Shown here piece by piece: positions 1-7,373 of a stretch of 27,049 nt of DNA; position 1 is the first letter of the stretch; every line of letters starts with the position of its first letter. The notes below the pieces were generated by a model, which was not told where the DNA came from, made no database searches, and was given only the letters and a program-made list of their open reading frames with translations. Location of the stretch: NCBI GenBank assembly GCA_910578715.1, contig CAJTRL010000052.1, forward strand, positions 1 through 27,049, written 5' to 3'. The position numbers and the translations under genes are program-made. This DNA is from an uncultured Lachnospiraceae bacterium. Lineage in GTDB: Bacteria; Bacillota; Clostridia; Lachnospirales; Lachnospiraceae.

Positions 1-1000
1 CGACGCCGTAAATGAGTCCGGCATGGTCGAAGGCTTCTTTATGTAATAGTCTGGCCAGATAATTTCCGACCTGTTCTTCATCTTTCCAGTCGGTAACTTT
101 GTGCTTCATATCGTCGAACATCTGAACGACTTTGATGTTGGCGCCGCCATGTCTCGGCCCTTTCAAAGAACCGATTGCCGCGGCGATAACCGAATAAGTA
201 TCAGTAAGAGAAGAAGTAACAACATGGGTCGTAAAGGAAGAGTTATTACCGCCGCCGTGTTCCATATGCAGTACCAGCGCAATATCGAGAATTTTAGCTT
301 CCAGCGGCGTATACTGACTGTCGGGCCGCAGAATATGCAGGATGTTTTCGGCTGTGGACAGCTCTGCCATAGGCTGGTGGATGAACAGACTTTTTCCATC
401 ATGATAGTGGCTGTATGCCTGATAACCGTAGATAGAAAGCAAAGGAAAAAGGCTGATGAGCTGTAAACACTGCCTGAGTACGTTCGGAAGAGAAGTATCG
501 TCCGCTCTGTCATCGTAGGAATACAGCGTCAGAACGCTTCTCGCAAGCGTGTTCATCATATCGTTGCTCGGCGCTTTCATAATAATATCGCGCACAAAAC
601 TGGTGGGAAGAGAGCGGTAACTTGCAAGAAGGGATTTGAATGTTTCCAGTTCCTTTTCGTCCGGCAGTTTGTCAAAAAGCAGTAAATAAGTAGCTTCTTC
701 ATATCCGAAGTGGTTATCCCTGGCAAATCCGTTGACGAGGTCCTTGACATCATATCCCCGGTAAAAGAGCCGCCCGTGTGTTGGAACCTGAACGCCGTCT
801 ACAATTTTGTTGGCACGGACATCGGAAATATGCGTAAGTCCGGCCAGAACTCCTTTTCCGTTCAAATCCCGAAGTCCTCGTTTGACGTCATATTTGGTGA
901 ACAGTTCCGTATCGATAATATCTGCCTGTTTACTCATATTGGCGAGTCGGAATATTTCGGGTGTGATTTCCGAATAGCTGTTATGGTCCATGGTATACAT
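1..1000 (-). CDS. gltA: Citrate synthase (partial, C-terminus outside the window)
   Basis: Condenses acetyl-CoA with oxaloacetate to citrate in the cytoplasm. An open frame without stops runs from an ATG at 1000 to the window edge, giving 333 residues; about 110 C-terminal residues would be missing. The family signature is clear: a catalytic His in MEHGGGNNSSF (His248) and a second His in GSLKGPRHGGAN (His284), with LIYGV at the edge where the GxGH segment normally follows. The start is supported by AAAGGAGG 8 nt upstream; a second in-frame ATG lies at 991. The N-terminus (about 45 residues before GVLAGLTHISDV) is longer than in short citrate synthases. The gene is divergent from deoC. A 2-methylcitrate synthase cannot be fully excluded from sequence alone, but nothing nearby suggests propionate metabolism. 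Confidence 0.92.
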   Translation of the reverse strand, partial: MYTMDHNSYSEITPEIFRLANMSKQADIIDTELFTKYDVKRGLRDLNGKGVLAGLTHISDVRANKIVDGVQVPTHGRLFYRGYDVKDLVNGFARDNHFGYEEATYLLLFDKLPDEKELETFKSLLASYRSLPTSFVRDIIMKAPSNDMMNTLARSVLTLYSYDDRADDTSLPNVLRQCLQLISLFPLLSIYGYQAYSHYHDGKSLFIHQPMAELSTAENILHILRPDSQYTPLEAKILDIALVLHMEHGGGNNSSFTTHVVTSSLTDTYSVIAAAIGSLKGPRHGGANIKVVQMFDDMKHKVTDWKDEEQVGNYLARLLHKEAFDHAGLIYGV

Positions 1001-1165
1001 GAGATAGGCCTCCTTTCAAATAATGGTGAATGGTAACATTATGTCTGGGAAAAACAGGCGCTGCCTGTTTTCCGTTTGTGACTGGATTATCTGAATCTAT
1101 GCAGACACGTTCCACGTCCGCTGCTGCCGGATGCCGAACGTTTCGATGAAAGAAATTTTTCACAT
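1001..1165 (-). promoter_or_regulatory. Long 5' leader of the citrate synthase gene with terminator-like hairpin
   Basis: About 165 nt lie between the putative transcription start and the citrate synthase ATG. It contains a 9-bp perfect stem with a 3-nt loop (1051-1059 paired with 1063-1071, core ACAGGC/GCCTGT). In the gene's direction it ends in TTTTTCCC, so it resembles an intrinsic terminator or attenuator, although the U-run is partly inside the stem. No known riboswitch or T-box motif was recognised. Confidence 0.4.
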
Positions 1166-1171
1166 ACGCCT

Positions 1172-1200
1172 ATTATAGCATAAAAATTTCCCGAAAAAAA
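1172..1200 (-). promoter_or_regulatory. Putative extended -10 promoter for citrate synthase
   Basis: The minus strand carries TGCTATAAT, a consensus -10 (TATAAT, 1172-1177) with the TGn extension. Seventeen nt further upstream there is only a T-run (1195-1200), a weak -35. The extension could compensate for this. Confidence 0.5.
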
Positions 1201-1253
1201 ATAATGTTTGAAAATTTTAGAAAGTTTTAACATATTGCACAATTTGATTCCTG

Positions 1254-1282
1254 TTGCGAATGCGGGGAAAAGGTATTAAAAT
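1254..1282 (+). promoter_or_regulatory. Sigma-A type promoter for deoC cluster
   Basis: TTGCGA (1254-1259), a 17-nt spacer and TAAAAT (1277-1282), placing the transcript start about 20 nt before the deoC ATG. The deoC ribosome-binding site GGAGGA follows at 1295-1300. Confidence 0.6.
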
Positions 1283-1309
1283 AGAGAATGAAATGGAGGA
1301 TGTTGTGGG

Positions 1310-1960
1310 ATGGATAAACGGGAAATTTTGAGGCATGTGGACCATACGCTGTTAAAGGCATATGCGTCATGGGAGGATATTGTGGAATTATGTGATGATG
1401 CGATTCTTTATCAGACGGCGTCCGTCTGTGTACCGCCTTCCTATGTCAGGCGGATTCACGATACTTATGGAGACGAATTGAAAATCTGTACGGTAATCGG
1501 CTTCCCGCTCGGCTATCATACAACGGAAATCAAGACGGCCGAAGCGGCGCAGGCCGTAAGGGACGGGGCCGATGAAATTGATATGGTTATCAATATCGGA
1601 GACGTCAAAAGCAGACTTTACGAGAAAGTGGAAGAAGAGATTTGCGCGGTGCGGGAGGCCTGTGACGGGCGAATCCTGAAAGTGATTATAGAAACCTGTT
1701 ATCTGACAGAAGAAGAAAAAATTGCAATGTGCCATGCGGTTACGAATGCAAAAGCGGATTATATTAAAACTTCCACCGGATTCGGAACCGGCGGCGCGAC
1801 GCTTGAGGATGTCCGCCTGATGAAACAGCATATCGGTCCCGATGTCAGAATCAAGGCGGCGGGAGGAATTGCCACGATGGAAGAAATGGAAGCATTTCTG
1901 AAGGAAGGATGCGACAGAATCGGCACTTCGAGGGCGGTCAGCCTTCTGAAGGAGTCCTAA
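1310..1960 (+). CDS. deoC: Deoxyribose-phosphate aldolase
   Basis: Class I aldolase that reversibly cleaves 2-deoxyribose-5-phosphate to glyceraldehyde-3-phosphate and acetaldehyde, used in deoxynucleoside catabolism. The 216-aa length is normal. Visible family features are DHTLLK near the N-terminus, VIGFPLG, Asp91 in EIDMVINIG, the Schiff-base lysine Lys153 in DYIKTSTGFG, and Lys182 in VRIKAAGGI, matching the catalytic Asp/Lys/Lys arrangement of the family. The ATG at 1310 has GGAGGA 9 nt upstream. The gene leads a co-directional run with the aminopeptidase P gene, which starts 23 nt after its stop. The usual deo partners (phosphopentomutase, nucleoside phosphorylases) are absent here, so it may be transcribed outside a classical deo operon. 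Confidence 0.96.
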   Translation: MDKREILRHVDHTLLKAYASWEDIVELCDDAILYQTASVCVPPSYVRRIHDTYGDELKICTVIGFPLGYHTTEIKTAEAAQAVRDGADEIDMVINIGDVKSRLYEKVEEEICAVREACDGRILKVIIETCYLTEEEKIAMCHAVTNAKADYIKTSTGFGTGGATLEDVRLMKQHIGPDVRIKAAGGIATMEEMEAFLKEGCDRIGTSRAVSLLKES

Positions 1961-1983
1961 AAATGCAGACGGGAGGACGCAGC

Positions 1984-3777
1984 ATGGAAGTCAGGGAAAG
2001 AATTAGAAATTTACAGGAAAAGATGAAGGAAGAACGGATAGATTACTATCTGATTCCGACGGCGGATTATCATAATTCGGAATATGTAAATGATTTTTTT
2101 AAAGTGCGGAAATATTTTTCCGGGTTTACGGGCTCGAACGGTTCCCTGGTAGTCAGTCAGACACAGGCCGGACTCTGGACCGACGGGCGCTATTTTATCC
2201 AGGCGGAAAAAGAACTGGACGGAAGCGGCATTACGCTGTTCCGGATGCAGGAAGAGGGCGTGCCGACGATTGAAGAATATCTTTCACAGAATATGAAAGA
2301 AGGCGAAACGCTTGGATTCGACGGAAGAGTTGTCCCCGCTTCCTATGGAAAGAAGCTGGAGAAAACGCTGAAAGAAAAACATGTGAACATACGATATGAA
2401 AAAGACGTGGCGGGCGGCCTGTGGGCGGACAGACCACAGATGCCCGGCAATTCCGTTTCGGTTCTGCCGGAGGAACTCAGCGGGCAGAGCGTATCGCAGA
2501 AACTGGAACAGGTCAGGGAGAAGATGAAGGAAAAAGGCTGTACAGCCCATCTTCTTGCAAAGCTGGATGATTTGATGTGGCTTTTCAATATCAGGGGAAA
2601 CGATATCGCATATAACCCGGTGGCCCTGTCCTATGGCTTTTTTACGATGACGGATGCTTTTTTGTTTCTCCAGGAACGGGCGGTCGGCGATGCGCTTCGG
2701 CAGTATGCGGCAGAGAATGGCATTACTATCAGAGATTATGACGAAATAACCGGATTTCTCGAAAAGATAACGGGTGAAAAGGTACTGCTCGATGAGGCGA
2801 ACGTAAGCTATGCGCTGTATCGGATTTTGCGGGATAAGGCTGAAATCGTGGCGGATGATAACCCAACGGAGCTGCTAAAAGCCGTGAAAAATCCGGCAGA
2901 GCTTTCCCATATGGAAGAAGTATATTTAAAGGACAGCGTCGCGCTGACCAAATTCATATACTGGCTCAAGACAAATATCGGAAAAATTCCGATGAACGAA
3001 TATTCGGCCGCGATGTATCTGGATAATTTAAGAAGAGAAGTGGACGGTTTTCTCGACCTGTCTTTCCCGACAATCAGCGGTTATCAGGAAAATGCGGCGA
3101 TGATGCACTATGAGGCGACGGAAACAGAACATAAGGAACTGCGTGCCGAGGGAATGCTCCTGGTGGATTCCGGGGGACAGTACATGGGCGGTACGACGGA
3201 TGTAACAAGAACGATTGTGCTCGGAGAAATCAGCGAGGAAGTGAAGAAACATTTTACACTGGTTGCGGTCGGCATGCTGAATCTTACCGCCGCCAGATTT
3301 CTGCACGGCTGTACGGGAAGGAATCTGGATATTCTGGCGAGAGAGCCGCTCTGGGATTTAAACATTGATTATAAATGCGGTACGGGGCATGGAATCGGTT
3401 ATATCCTGAATGTGCATGAAGGACCCCAGAATATCCGGTGGCGTTTTACCGATACGATGAAAGAAGCCGTCATCGAAGCGGGTATGGTCATTTCCAATGA
3501 GCCGGGCGTATACAAAGCGGGAAGCCACGGTATCCGTACGGAAAATATCATCGTTGCGAAAAACGGAGAAAAGAACGGAGACGGGCAGTTTATGTATTTT
3601 GACACCCTGACCTATGTGCCGATTGATTTGGGCGGAATCGAGCCTTCCTATATGCAGGAAAGGGATATCGCGCGGCTGAACGATTACCATAAGGCAGTTT
3701 ATGAGAAAGTGAGTCCATATCTGACGGAGGAAGAGCGCAGCTGGCTGAAAGAGGCGACTGCGCCCATTACAAAATAA
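1984..3777 (+). CDS. Xaa-Pro aminopeptidase (aminopeptidase P, M24B family)
   Basis: Cytosolic metallopeptidase that removes the N-terminal residue from peptides with proline in position 2. The product is about 597 aa, the long three-domain form: two creatinase-like N-terminal domains, the pita-bread M24 domain from about residue 330, and a C-terminal extension. The five dinuclear-metal ligands are visible: Asp395 and Asp406 in VDSGGQYMGGTTDVTRT, His469 in GTGHGIGY, Glu506 in SNEPGVY and Glu520 in RTENIIV. The start chosen at 1984 has GGGAGG 7 nt upstream; an in-frame ATG at 1963 (ribosome-binding site AAGGAG inside the deoC end) would add seven residues. The frame is open further upstream inside deoC, but a start there would overlap deoC. 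Likely co-transcribed with deoC. Confidence 0.93.
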   Translation: MEVRERIRNLQEKMKEERIDYYLIPTADYHNSEYVNDFFKVRKYFSGFTGSNGSLVVSQTQAGLWTDGRYFIQAEKELDGSGITLFRMQEEGVPTIEEYLSQNMKEGETLGFDGRVVPASYGKKLEKTLKEKHVNIRYEKDVAGGLWADRPQMPGNSVSVLPEELSGQSVSQKLEQVREKMKEKGCTAHLLAKLDDLMWLFNIRGNDIAYNPVALSYGFFTMTDAFLFLQERAVGDALRQYAAENGITIRDYDEITGFLEKITGEKVLLDEANVSYALYRILRDKAEIVADDNPTELLKAVKNPAELSHMEEVYLKDSVALTKFIYWLKTNIGKIPMNEYSAAMYLDNLRREVDGFLDLSFPTISGYQENAAMMHYEATETEHKELRAEGMLLVDSGGQYMGGTTDVTRTIVLGEISEEVKKHFTLVAVGMLNLTAARFLHGCTGRNLDILAREPLWDLNIDYKCGTGHGIGYILNVHEGPQNIRWRFTDTMKEAVIEAGMVISNEPGVYKAGSHGIRTENIIVAKNGEKNGDGQFMYFDTLTYVPIDLGGIEPSYMQERDIARLNDYHKAVYEKVSPYLTEEERSWLKEATAPITK

Positions 3778-3788
3778 CTGAGGTATTC

Positions 3789-4121
3789 ATGAAATTTTAT
3801 AAGAATCTGTATATTGGTGATACTATTACAAAGCCGGACAAAATCAAAAGAAAATTAAAACATCATGCAAAGCAGCTGAAAGTGTTTGTTGTTTTGCTCG
3901 CGGCGGGAAATGACCAGCTCGAAATCTGCCATAGCATTGTGCTGGAACAGCCCTATTACCGTAAAAAGGAAAATGCGCCCTACATTATCGGTATTGCGGG
4001 AAATTATGAAGAAGCGGTAACGCTTGTCTGCCGGATTGCCAAAGAGGCGTTCGAGCAGAACGGAAATGCTGATTTGAAACGGTATCTGTTTCCGGAGACC
4101 CAGGCAGTAAGAAAGGCATAA
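3789..4121 (+). CDS. Conserved-looking hypothetical protein (110 aa)
   Basis: Function not recognised. The 110-residue product starts MKFYKNLYIGDTI, has a basic stretch near residues 17-30 (KPDKIKRKLKHHAKQ), then a hydrophobic strand (VFVVLLAAG) and ends AVRKA. It has no signal peptide or clear membrane helix and looks like a small alpha/beta cytoplasmic protein. It starts 11 nt after the aminopeptidase P stop with a GAGG ribosome-binding site, and ends 7 nt before the DUF2953 gene, so it is very likely translated from the same mRNA. Position just before the DUF2953-gerW pair is its only functional hint. Confidence 0.8.
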   Translation: MKFYKNLYIGDTITKPDKIKRKLKHHAKQLKVFVVLLAAGNDQLEICHSIVLEQPYYRKKENAPYIIGIAGNYEEAVTLVCRIAKEAFEQNGNADLKRYLFPETQAVRKA

Positions 4122-4128
4122 ATAAGCG

Positions 4129-5190
4129 ATGTTACATATATTACTACTGATTTTGAAAATAATAGGAATCATACTTGGAACATTGCTCGCCGCGCTTTTC
4201 ACCGGACTATGCCTTGCGCTTTTTGTTCCGGTGCGCTACCGGATAGAAGCGGAAAGGACGGAAGAGGAAGGTGCGCCGCCCATAGAGGTGGAGGGAACCG
4301 TCACCTGGCTGTTACATTTTGTCAATATCAGGTTCCGTTATCCGGCCGAAGTTTATCTCCGGGCAAGAATTTTCGTGTTTACCGTGTTTCGTCTGCCGTC
4401 CAAAAAGAAAGCGGAAGAAAGTGCGGACAGCGGGGAACGCAAAAAAGGAAGAAAGGGCAGAAGCGGTAAGAAGGAAAAAAACAAAGCCGCCGGAGAGGAA
4501 AATGGAGGAGAAACTTCCAAAGAGCATGCCGGAGAAACGGAAGAACCTTTCGGAGAACGTGACAGAGAGCCGGAAGCACTTCACGGAGAGAGTGACGGAG
4601 AGCCGGAAAAAATTCCCGAAGGACACGACGGAGAACATGGCGGGGAATCGGAAGGACTTAACGGAGAACATGACAGAGAACCGGAAGAACCAAAGGAAAA
4701 GCCGGATGGTTCCAAAGTGCCTCTGTCAGCGAAGATAAAAGCGGTATTTTCAAAGGTTCGGAAAATCTTCCAAAATATCTGGTACACATTAACAGGAATC
4801 TGTGATAAAATAAAAACAATATGGGAAAATATAGAATATTATATGGATGTTCTGAGAAGCGACGCGTTCCAGAACGCGTTTTCCCTGTGCAAAGGCGAAC
4901 TGTATTCCATCTTTTCCTATATCAGACCACGGAAATTTCAGGCGGACCTGACGATTGGCATGGATGACCCGGCGGCTACCGGAAAAATTCTTTCCTACTA
5001 TGGAATGCTGTATCCGCTTATCGGCGAACATGTAAATATCGTTTCGGATTTTGAAAGAAAAAGGCTGGAAGGGAACGTTCTTATCAAAGGAAAAGTAAAG
5101 CTGTTTACCTTTATCAAGGCAGCTGTCCGTATTTATTTCAGCAAGGATGTCAGAAAACTGCTCAGCTTATTCAAGAAGGAGGATATATAA
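4129..5190 (+). CDS. ytfI: DUF2953 (YtfI-like) membrane protein with charged linker
   Basis: Membrane-anchored protein of unknown biochemical role, related to YtfI, which lies next to the sporulation gene ytfJ in Bacillus. Of 353 residues, 3-33 form an N-terminal transmembrane helix (LHILLLILKIIGIILGTLL). Residues about 35-90 and 200-353 form the DUF2953-like parts, including the C-terminal DLTIGMDDPAATGKILSYYGMLYPL segment. Residues about 91-195 form an extremely charged low-complexity linker, first Lys/Arg/Glu-rich, then degenerate Gly-Glu repeats such as GEHDREPEE. The family is usually shorter, so the linker is the unusual part. The stop codon directly abuts the gerW ATG, which indicates translational coupling. 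The family assignment rests on the C-terminal motif and the gerW neighbour. Confidence 0.8.
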   Translation: MLHILLLILKIIGIILGTLLAALFTGLCLALFVPVRYRIEAERTEEEGAPPIEVEGTVTWLLHFVNIRFRYPAEVYLRARIFVFTVFRLPSKKKAEESADSGERKKGRKGRSGKKEKNKAAGEENGGETSKEHAGETEEPFGERDREPEALHGESDGEPEKIPEGHDGEHGGESEGLNGEHDREPEEPKEKPDGSKVPLSAKIKAVFSKVRKIFQNIWYTLTGICDKIKTIWENIEYYMDVLRSDAFQNAFSLCKGELYSIFSYIRPRKFQADLTIGMDDPAATGKILSYYGMLYPLIGEHVNIVSDFERKRLEGNVLIKGKVKLFTFIKAAVRIYFSKDVRKLLSLFKKEDI

Positions 5191-5583
5191 ATGGCAGATA
5201 ATAATTTTACCGGTGTTATCGAATCTCTGATGAAGGGAATGAACGCTGTTTTATCAACCAAAACAGTCGTTGGAGAAGCGACACAGATTGGCGATACGAT
5301 TATTCTTCCGCTCGTGGATGTAACATTTGGCGTTGGAGCCGGAGCGAGCGCAAGCGATAAGAAAAACGGCGGCGGCGGCGGATTTTCCGCGAAAATGAGT
5401 CCGAGCGCGGTGCTTGTCATCAAAAACGGTTCCACCAAGCTCGTCAATATCAAAAATCAGGATATGGTAACGAAGGTCATTGATATGATTCCGGATATTG
5501 TAGATAAATTTACGGCACCGAAGGAAGAAATGATGGCGGATGACGCCGCGGTGGACATTGCGTTCCCGGAAGAGAACAAATAA
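5191..5583 (+). CDS. gerW: Sporulation protein GerW/YtfJ family
   Basis: Small soluble protein of the GerW (YtfJ) family, whose Bacillus member is made in the forespore and is needed for germination. The 130-residue product has the typical order: an N-terminal helix (ESLMKGMNAVLSTKTVVGEA), a strand (GDTIILPLVDVTFGVGAG), a glycine-rich loop (KKNGGGGGFSAKM), then SPSAVLVIKNG and a helix ending in VIDMIPDIVDKF. The ATG follows the preceding stop with no gap and has AAGGAGG upstream. The DUF2953-gerW pairing matches ytfI-ytfJ, which supports both calls and suggests the host can sporulate, although relatives of this family also occur in non-sporulating lineages. Confidence 0.92.
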   Translation: MADNNFTGVIESLMKGMNAVLSTKTVVGEATQIGDTIILPLVDVTFGVGAGASASDKKNGGGGGFSAKMSPSAVLVIKNGSTKLVNIKNQDMVTKVIDMIPDIVDKFTAPKEEMMADDAAVDIAFPEENK

Positions 5584-5585
5584 TA

Positions 5586-5768
5586 TAACAGTTCAGCCAT
5601 GCCATTCATAAGTCGCCGGAATATACATTTCACTAACAATTAATATAACTGCCGGCAACTTATTTCATGTCGGGCGTCCGCCCTATAGAAATGATTGTGC
5701 AAGCTGCCCTTAGTGAGCAGGCTCCCACGGGCAATTTGTACAATCGTTTCTGCATGGCTGAACTGTTA
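5586..5768. repeat. 183-bp structured intergenic repeat with 17-bp terminal inverted repeats
   Basis: The ends TAACAGTTCAGCCATGC (5586-5602) and GCATGGCTGAACTGTTA (5752-5768) are perfect reverse complements. Inside are arm 1 (about 5603-5619 with 5652-5668, core ATAAGT..GCCGG), a small GGGC/GCCC hairpin (5672-5683) and arm 2 (5688-5709 with 5729-5750, 22 positions, mostly paired including G-U). As RNA it would form a closed multi-branch junction. A truncated copy lies at 24310-24410. No obvious target duplication flanks it. It could be a MITE-like element or a structured RNA; it has no credible coding sequence. Confidence 0.75.
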
Positions 5769-5794
5769 CCAAATAGCCGTTTGCTGCATATAGT
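5766..5794 (+). promoter_or_regulatory. Putative promoter for the 46-aa membrane protein, overlapping the repeat end
   Basis: TTACCA (5766-5771), a 17-nt spacer and TATAGT (5789-5794). The -35 box begins inside the right terminal inverted repeat of the intergenic element, so the element may contribute the promoter. Confidence 0.45.
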
Positions 5795-5823
5795 ATATAA
5801 AAGGCATAGACAGGAGAATTTCC

Positions 5824-5964
5824 ATGAAAAAGATGATTGGCCTTGTGGCGCTCTGCGTCGCAGCCGGTATGCTGTTTATGCTTTTTATGACGAATCGGTT
5901 CATCGGACTGATTCTGATTATTTTATTATTTCTGATAGGCTATAATTTTTTCTGTTGTGATTAA
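5824..5964 (+). CDS. Small hydrophobic membrane protein (46 aa)
   Basis: A 46-codon open frame with a good ribosome-binding site (AGGAG, 7 nt before the ATG). The product starts MKKMIGLVALCVAAGMLF and consists of two hydrophobic stretches, about residues 4-22 and 27-43, separated by MTNRF and ending in FFCCD. It is predicted to be a two-helix hairpin in the membrane, or a secreted peptide retained by its second helix. Function not recognised. It sits between the structured repeat and the J-domain-like gene, with its stop 47 nt before the latter's chosen start, so the two may share a transcript. The evidence for translation is the ribosome-binding site, composition and spacing only. Confidence 0.6.
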   Translation: MKKMIGLVALCVAAGMLFMLFMTNRFIGLILIILLFLIGYNFFCCD

Positions 5965-6011
5965 GAGCAGATGCTGATGCCCGATTGGAAATAAGTTTTC
6001 AGGAAAGTTTT

Positions 6012-6758
6012 GTGGATAAAGAGATGGAGAAAGAAATCACAGAAAGTCTGCGTCAGAATGTGCCTGAAGTGGCCGTGGAGAGCCCGGAACTGACAGGCGA
6101 AAACATTGGGCAGACTACGGACGGGACGCCGGAGAATGTAAACGAAAAAGAATCGGAAGAAACGGAGAGGGCTGAAAGGACAAAAGAGACAGAACAGGCG
6201 GAAGAAAACCGTATGGAAGAACCGTGTCTGGAGAAGGCGCTGGAAGAGGCCGTTTCCGAGGAAGAGCTGAACAGACTGAAATCCTGGCTTTTTAAAGAAA
6301 ATGTCAGGATTATTTCCGCTACAAAAGAACTGGAACAGCAGCAGCAGCAGTTCGCACAGGAGAAAGAACAGTTCCAGGAGGAAATGAAGGCGTTAAACCG
6401 TAAAATGGCGTCGGAAAAAGAGCGGTTAAAAGAAAATATGCTGTTTTTTGATAAAAAAATGGAGATTTTGAAAGGCGGTTTTGCAGAGCTCGATATGGAC
6501 AGGCGTCGTCTGGAAAAGGAATGGGCCAGGCTGGAAGCGCAGAAAGAGGTTATGCAGCAGCCGGTTTACGGGGGCGGAAGAGATGTCTCTGATTTGTTCA
6601 GGGGTGTGAAAAATCAGCTCGCCCTGAAAAAGCGGTATAAAGATTTGATTAAGATTTTTCATCCCGATAATGTGGCAGGGGATAAAGAGATGATTCAGAA
6701 AATCAATAAGGAATACGAAAACCTGAAGCATGAGTACGACATCGGGAAATGGGCGTAG
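6012..6758 (+). CDS. Coiled-coil protein with C-terminal J-domain-like segment
   Basis: About 248 residues. The N-terminal part is strongly acidic and low in complexity (residues ~1-85, many Glu). Residues ~95-180 look like a coiled coil (LEQQQQQFAQEKEQF and heptad-like repeats). The C-terminus resembles DnaJ helices II-III: KKRYKDLIKIFHPDN followed by KINKEYENLK, with an intact HPD motif (His217-Asp219) that in true J-domains stimulates Hsp70 ATPase. Start choice: GTG at 6012 with AGGA 7 nt upstream; alternatives are TTG at 5985 and ATG at 6024. It lacks the Gly/Phe and zinc-finger regions of DnaJ, so it is probably a specialised co-chaperone or a scaffold with a J-like tail. The client is unknown. 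Confidence 0.72.
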   Translation: MDKEMEKEITESLRQNVPEVAVESPELTGENIGQTTDGTPENVNEKESEETERAERTKETEQAEENRMEEPCLEKALEEAVSEEELNRLKSWLFKENVRIISATKELEQQQQQFAQEKEQFQEEMKALNRKMASEKERLKENMLFFDKKMEILKGGFAELDMDRRRLEKEWARLEAQKEVMQQPVYGGGRDVSDLFRGVKNQLALKKRYKDLIKIFHPDNVAGDKEMIQKINKEYENLKHEYDIGKWA

Positions 6759-6806
6759 GGCGGCATAGCGGAATGCGGGACGTCTTATACTGCATAAAAT
6801 AACATA

Positions 6807-6838
6807 AAAAGGCCGGTACACGATTGTACAGGCCTTTT
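6807..6838. terminator. Bidirectional intrinsic terminator
   Basis: AAAAGGCCGGTACA pairs with TGTACAGGCCTTTT around a CGAT loop, with one G/A mismatch. A-tract and T-tract on both sides suit the convergent J-domain-like and rpmB genes. Confidence 0.8.
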
Positions 6839-6889
6839 ACTCTGCGTTCGGTTTTTGTTTTATCTGTCAATAGCCGGATGAGGTGAACA

Positions 6890-7075
6890 CTATGCTCTTT
6901 CAACTTTTCCGGATTTCAGACACTGCGTACATACATGCAACTTTTTGGATGCTCCATTCACTTTGCATCTGACGTTCTGCACGTTAGAATGCCAGATTCT
7001 GTTTGACCTTCTATGAGAATGGCTTACGTTGTTCCCGAAATGAGCGCCCTTACCACAAATATCACATTTAGCCAT
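6890..7075 (-). CDS. rpmB: 50S ribosomal protein L28
   Basis: Structural protein of the large ribosomal subunit. The 61-aa product MAKCDICGKGAHFGNNVSHS... has the L28 signature of an N-terminal CxxC (KCDICGKG) and a C-terminal CxxC (HVCTQCLKSGKV), the zinc-ribbon (C+) form, with basic SHRRSNRIWHSN between them. The start has AGGAGGTG upstream. It is a single gene between a convergent terminator and its own promoter, divergent from pckA, as is common for rpmB in clostridia. Its length is typical of the Firmicutes protein. Confidence 0.97.
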   Translation of the reverse strand: MAKCDICGKGAHFGNNVSHSHRRSNRIWHSNVQNVRCKVNGASKKLHVCTQCLKSGKVERA

Positions 7076-7132
7076 CTTTGCACCTCCTGACGATATATAA
7101 TCAAATTCTTGTCTTGCGTAAACAACATTTGT

Positions 7133-7161
7133 ATAATAGCAGAAATAGGAAAAGATTGCAA
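7133..7161 (-). promoter_or_regulatory. Promoter for rpmB
   Basis: On the minus strand: TTGCAA (7156-7161), a 17-nt spacer and TATTAT (7133-7138), about 50 nt before the rpmB ribosome-binding site. Confidence 0.6.
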
Positions 7162-7243
7162 GTAAAATATAAGAAAGTTTTCGGAAATGTTTTCAGAAGG
7201 TTTTCAGAAATCTGACGGGCGAAGAAAAATCCTTTTCTAAATA

Positions 7244-7272
7244 TTGACTTTTAAAGGCGATTTTGAGATAAT
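7244..7272 (+). promoter_or_regulatory. Promoter for pckA
   Basis: TTGACT (7244-7249), a 17-nt spacer and GATAAT (7267-7272). The leader of about 95 nt that follows contains two small hairpins: TGTGCCG with CGGTACA near 7281-7302, and CGGG/CCCG near 7317-7327. No known riboswitch was recognised. Confidence 0.65.
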
Positions 7273-7373
7273 ATATCCGATGTGCCGGAACAAACGGTAC
7301 ATGCTGTGGGAATAGCGGGAAGCCCGATAGTTTTCCGTTAAATAAATAATATAATATTCAAGGAGGATATGTC

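Noticed and set aside
101..466. Plus-strand open frame opposite citrate synthase
   Set aside because: Shadow of the partial citrate synthase gene, which has clear active-site motifs on the minus strand.
4319..4738. Alternative frames over the charged linker of the DUF2953 gene
   Set aside because: Repetitive, purine-rich DNA keeps several frames open; only the frame coupled to gerW has a membrane helix and family motifs.
5586..5768. CRISPR-like repeat or tRNA cluster
   Set aside because: No regularly spaced direct repeats and no cloverleaf or anticodon arm; the structure is a nested inverted repeat.
5667..5945. 92-aa open frame over the structured repeat
   Set aside because: It runs through inverted repeats and overlaps the better supported 46-aa gene in another frame; no ribosome-binding site.
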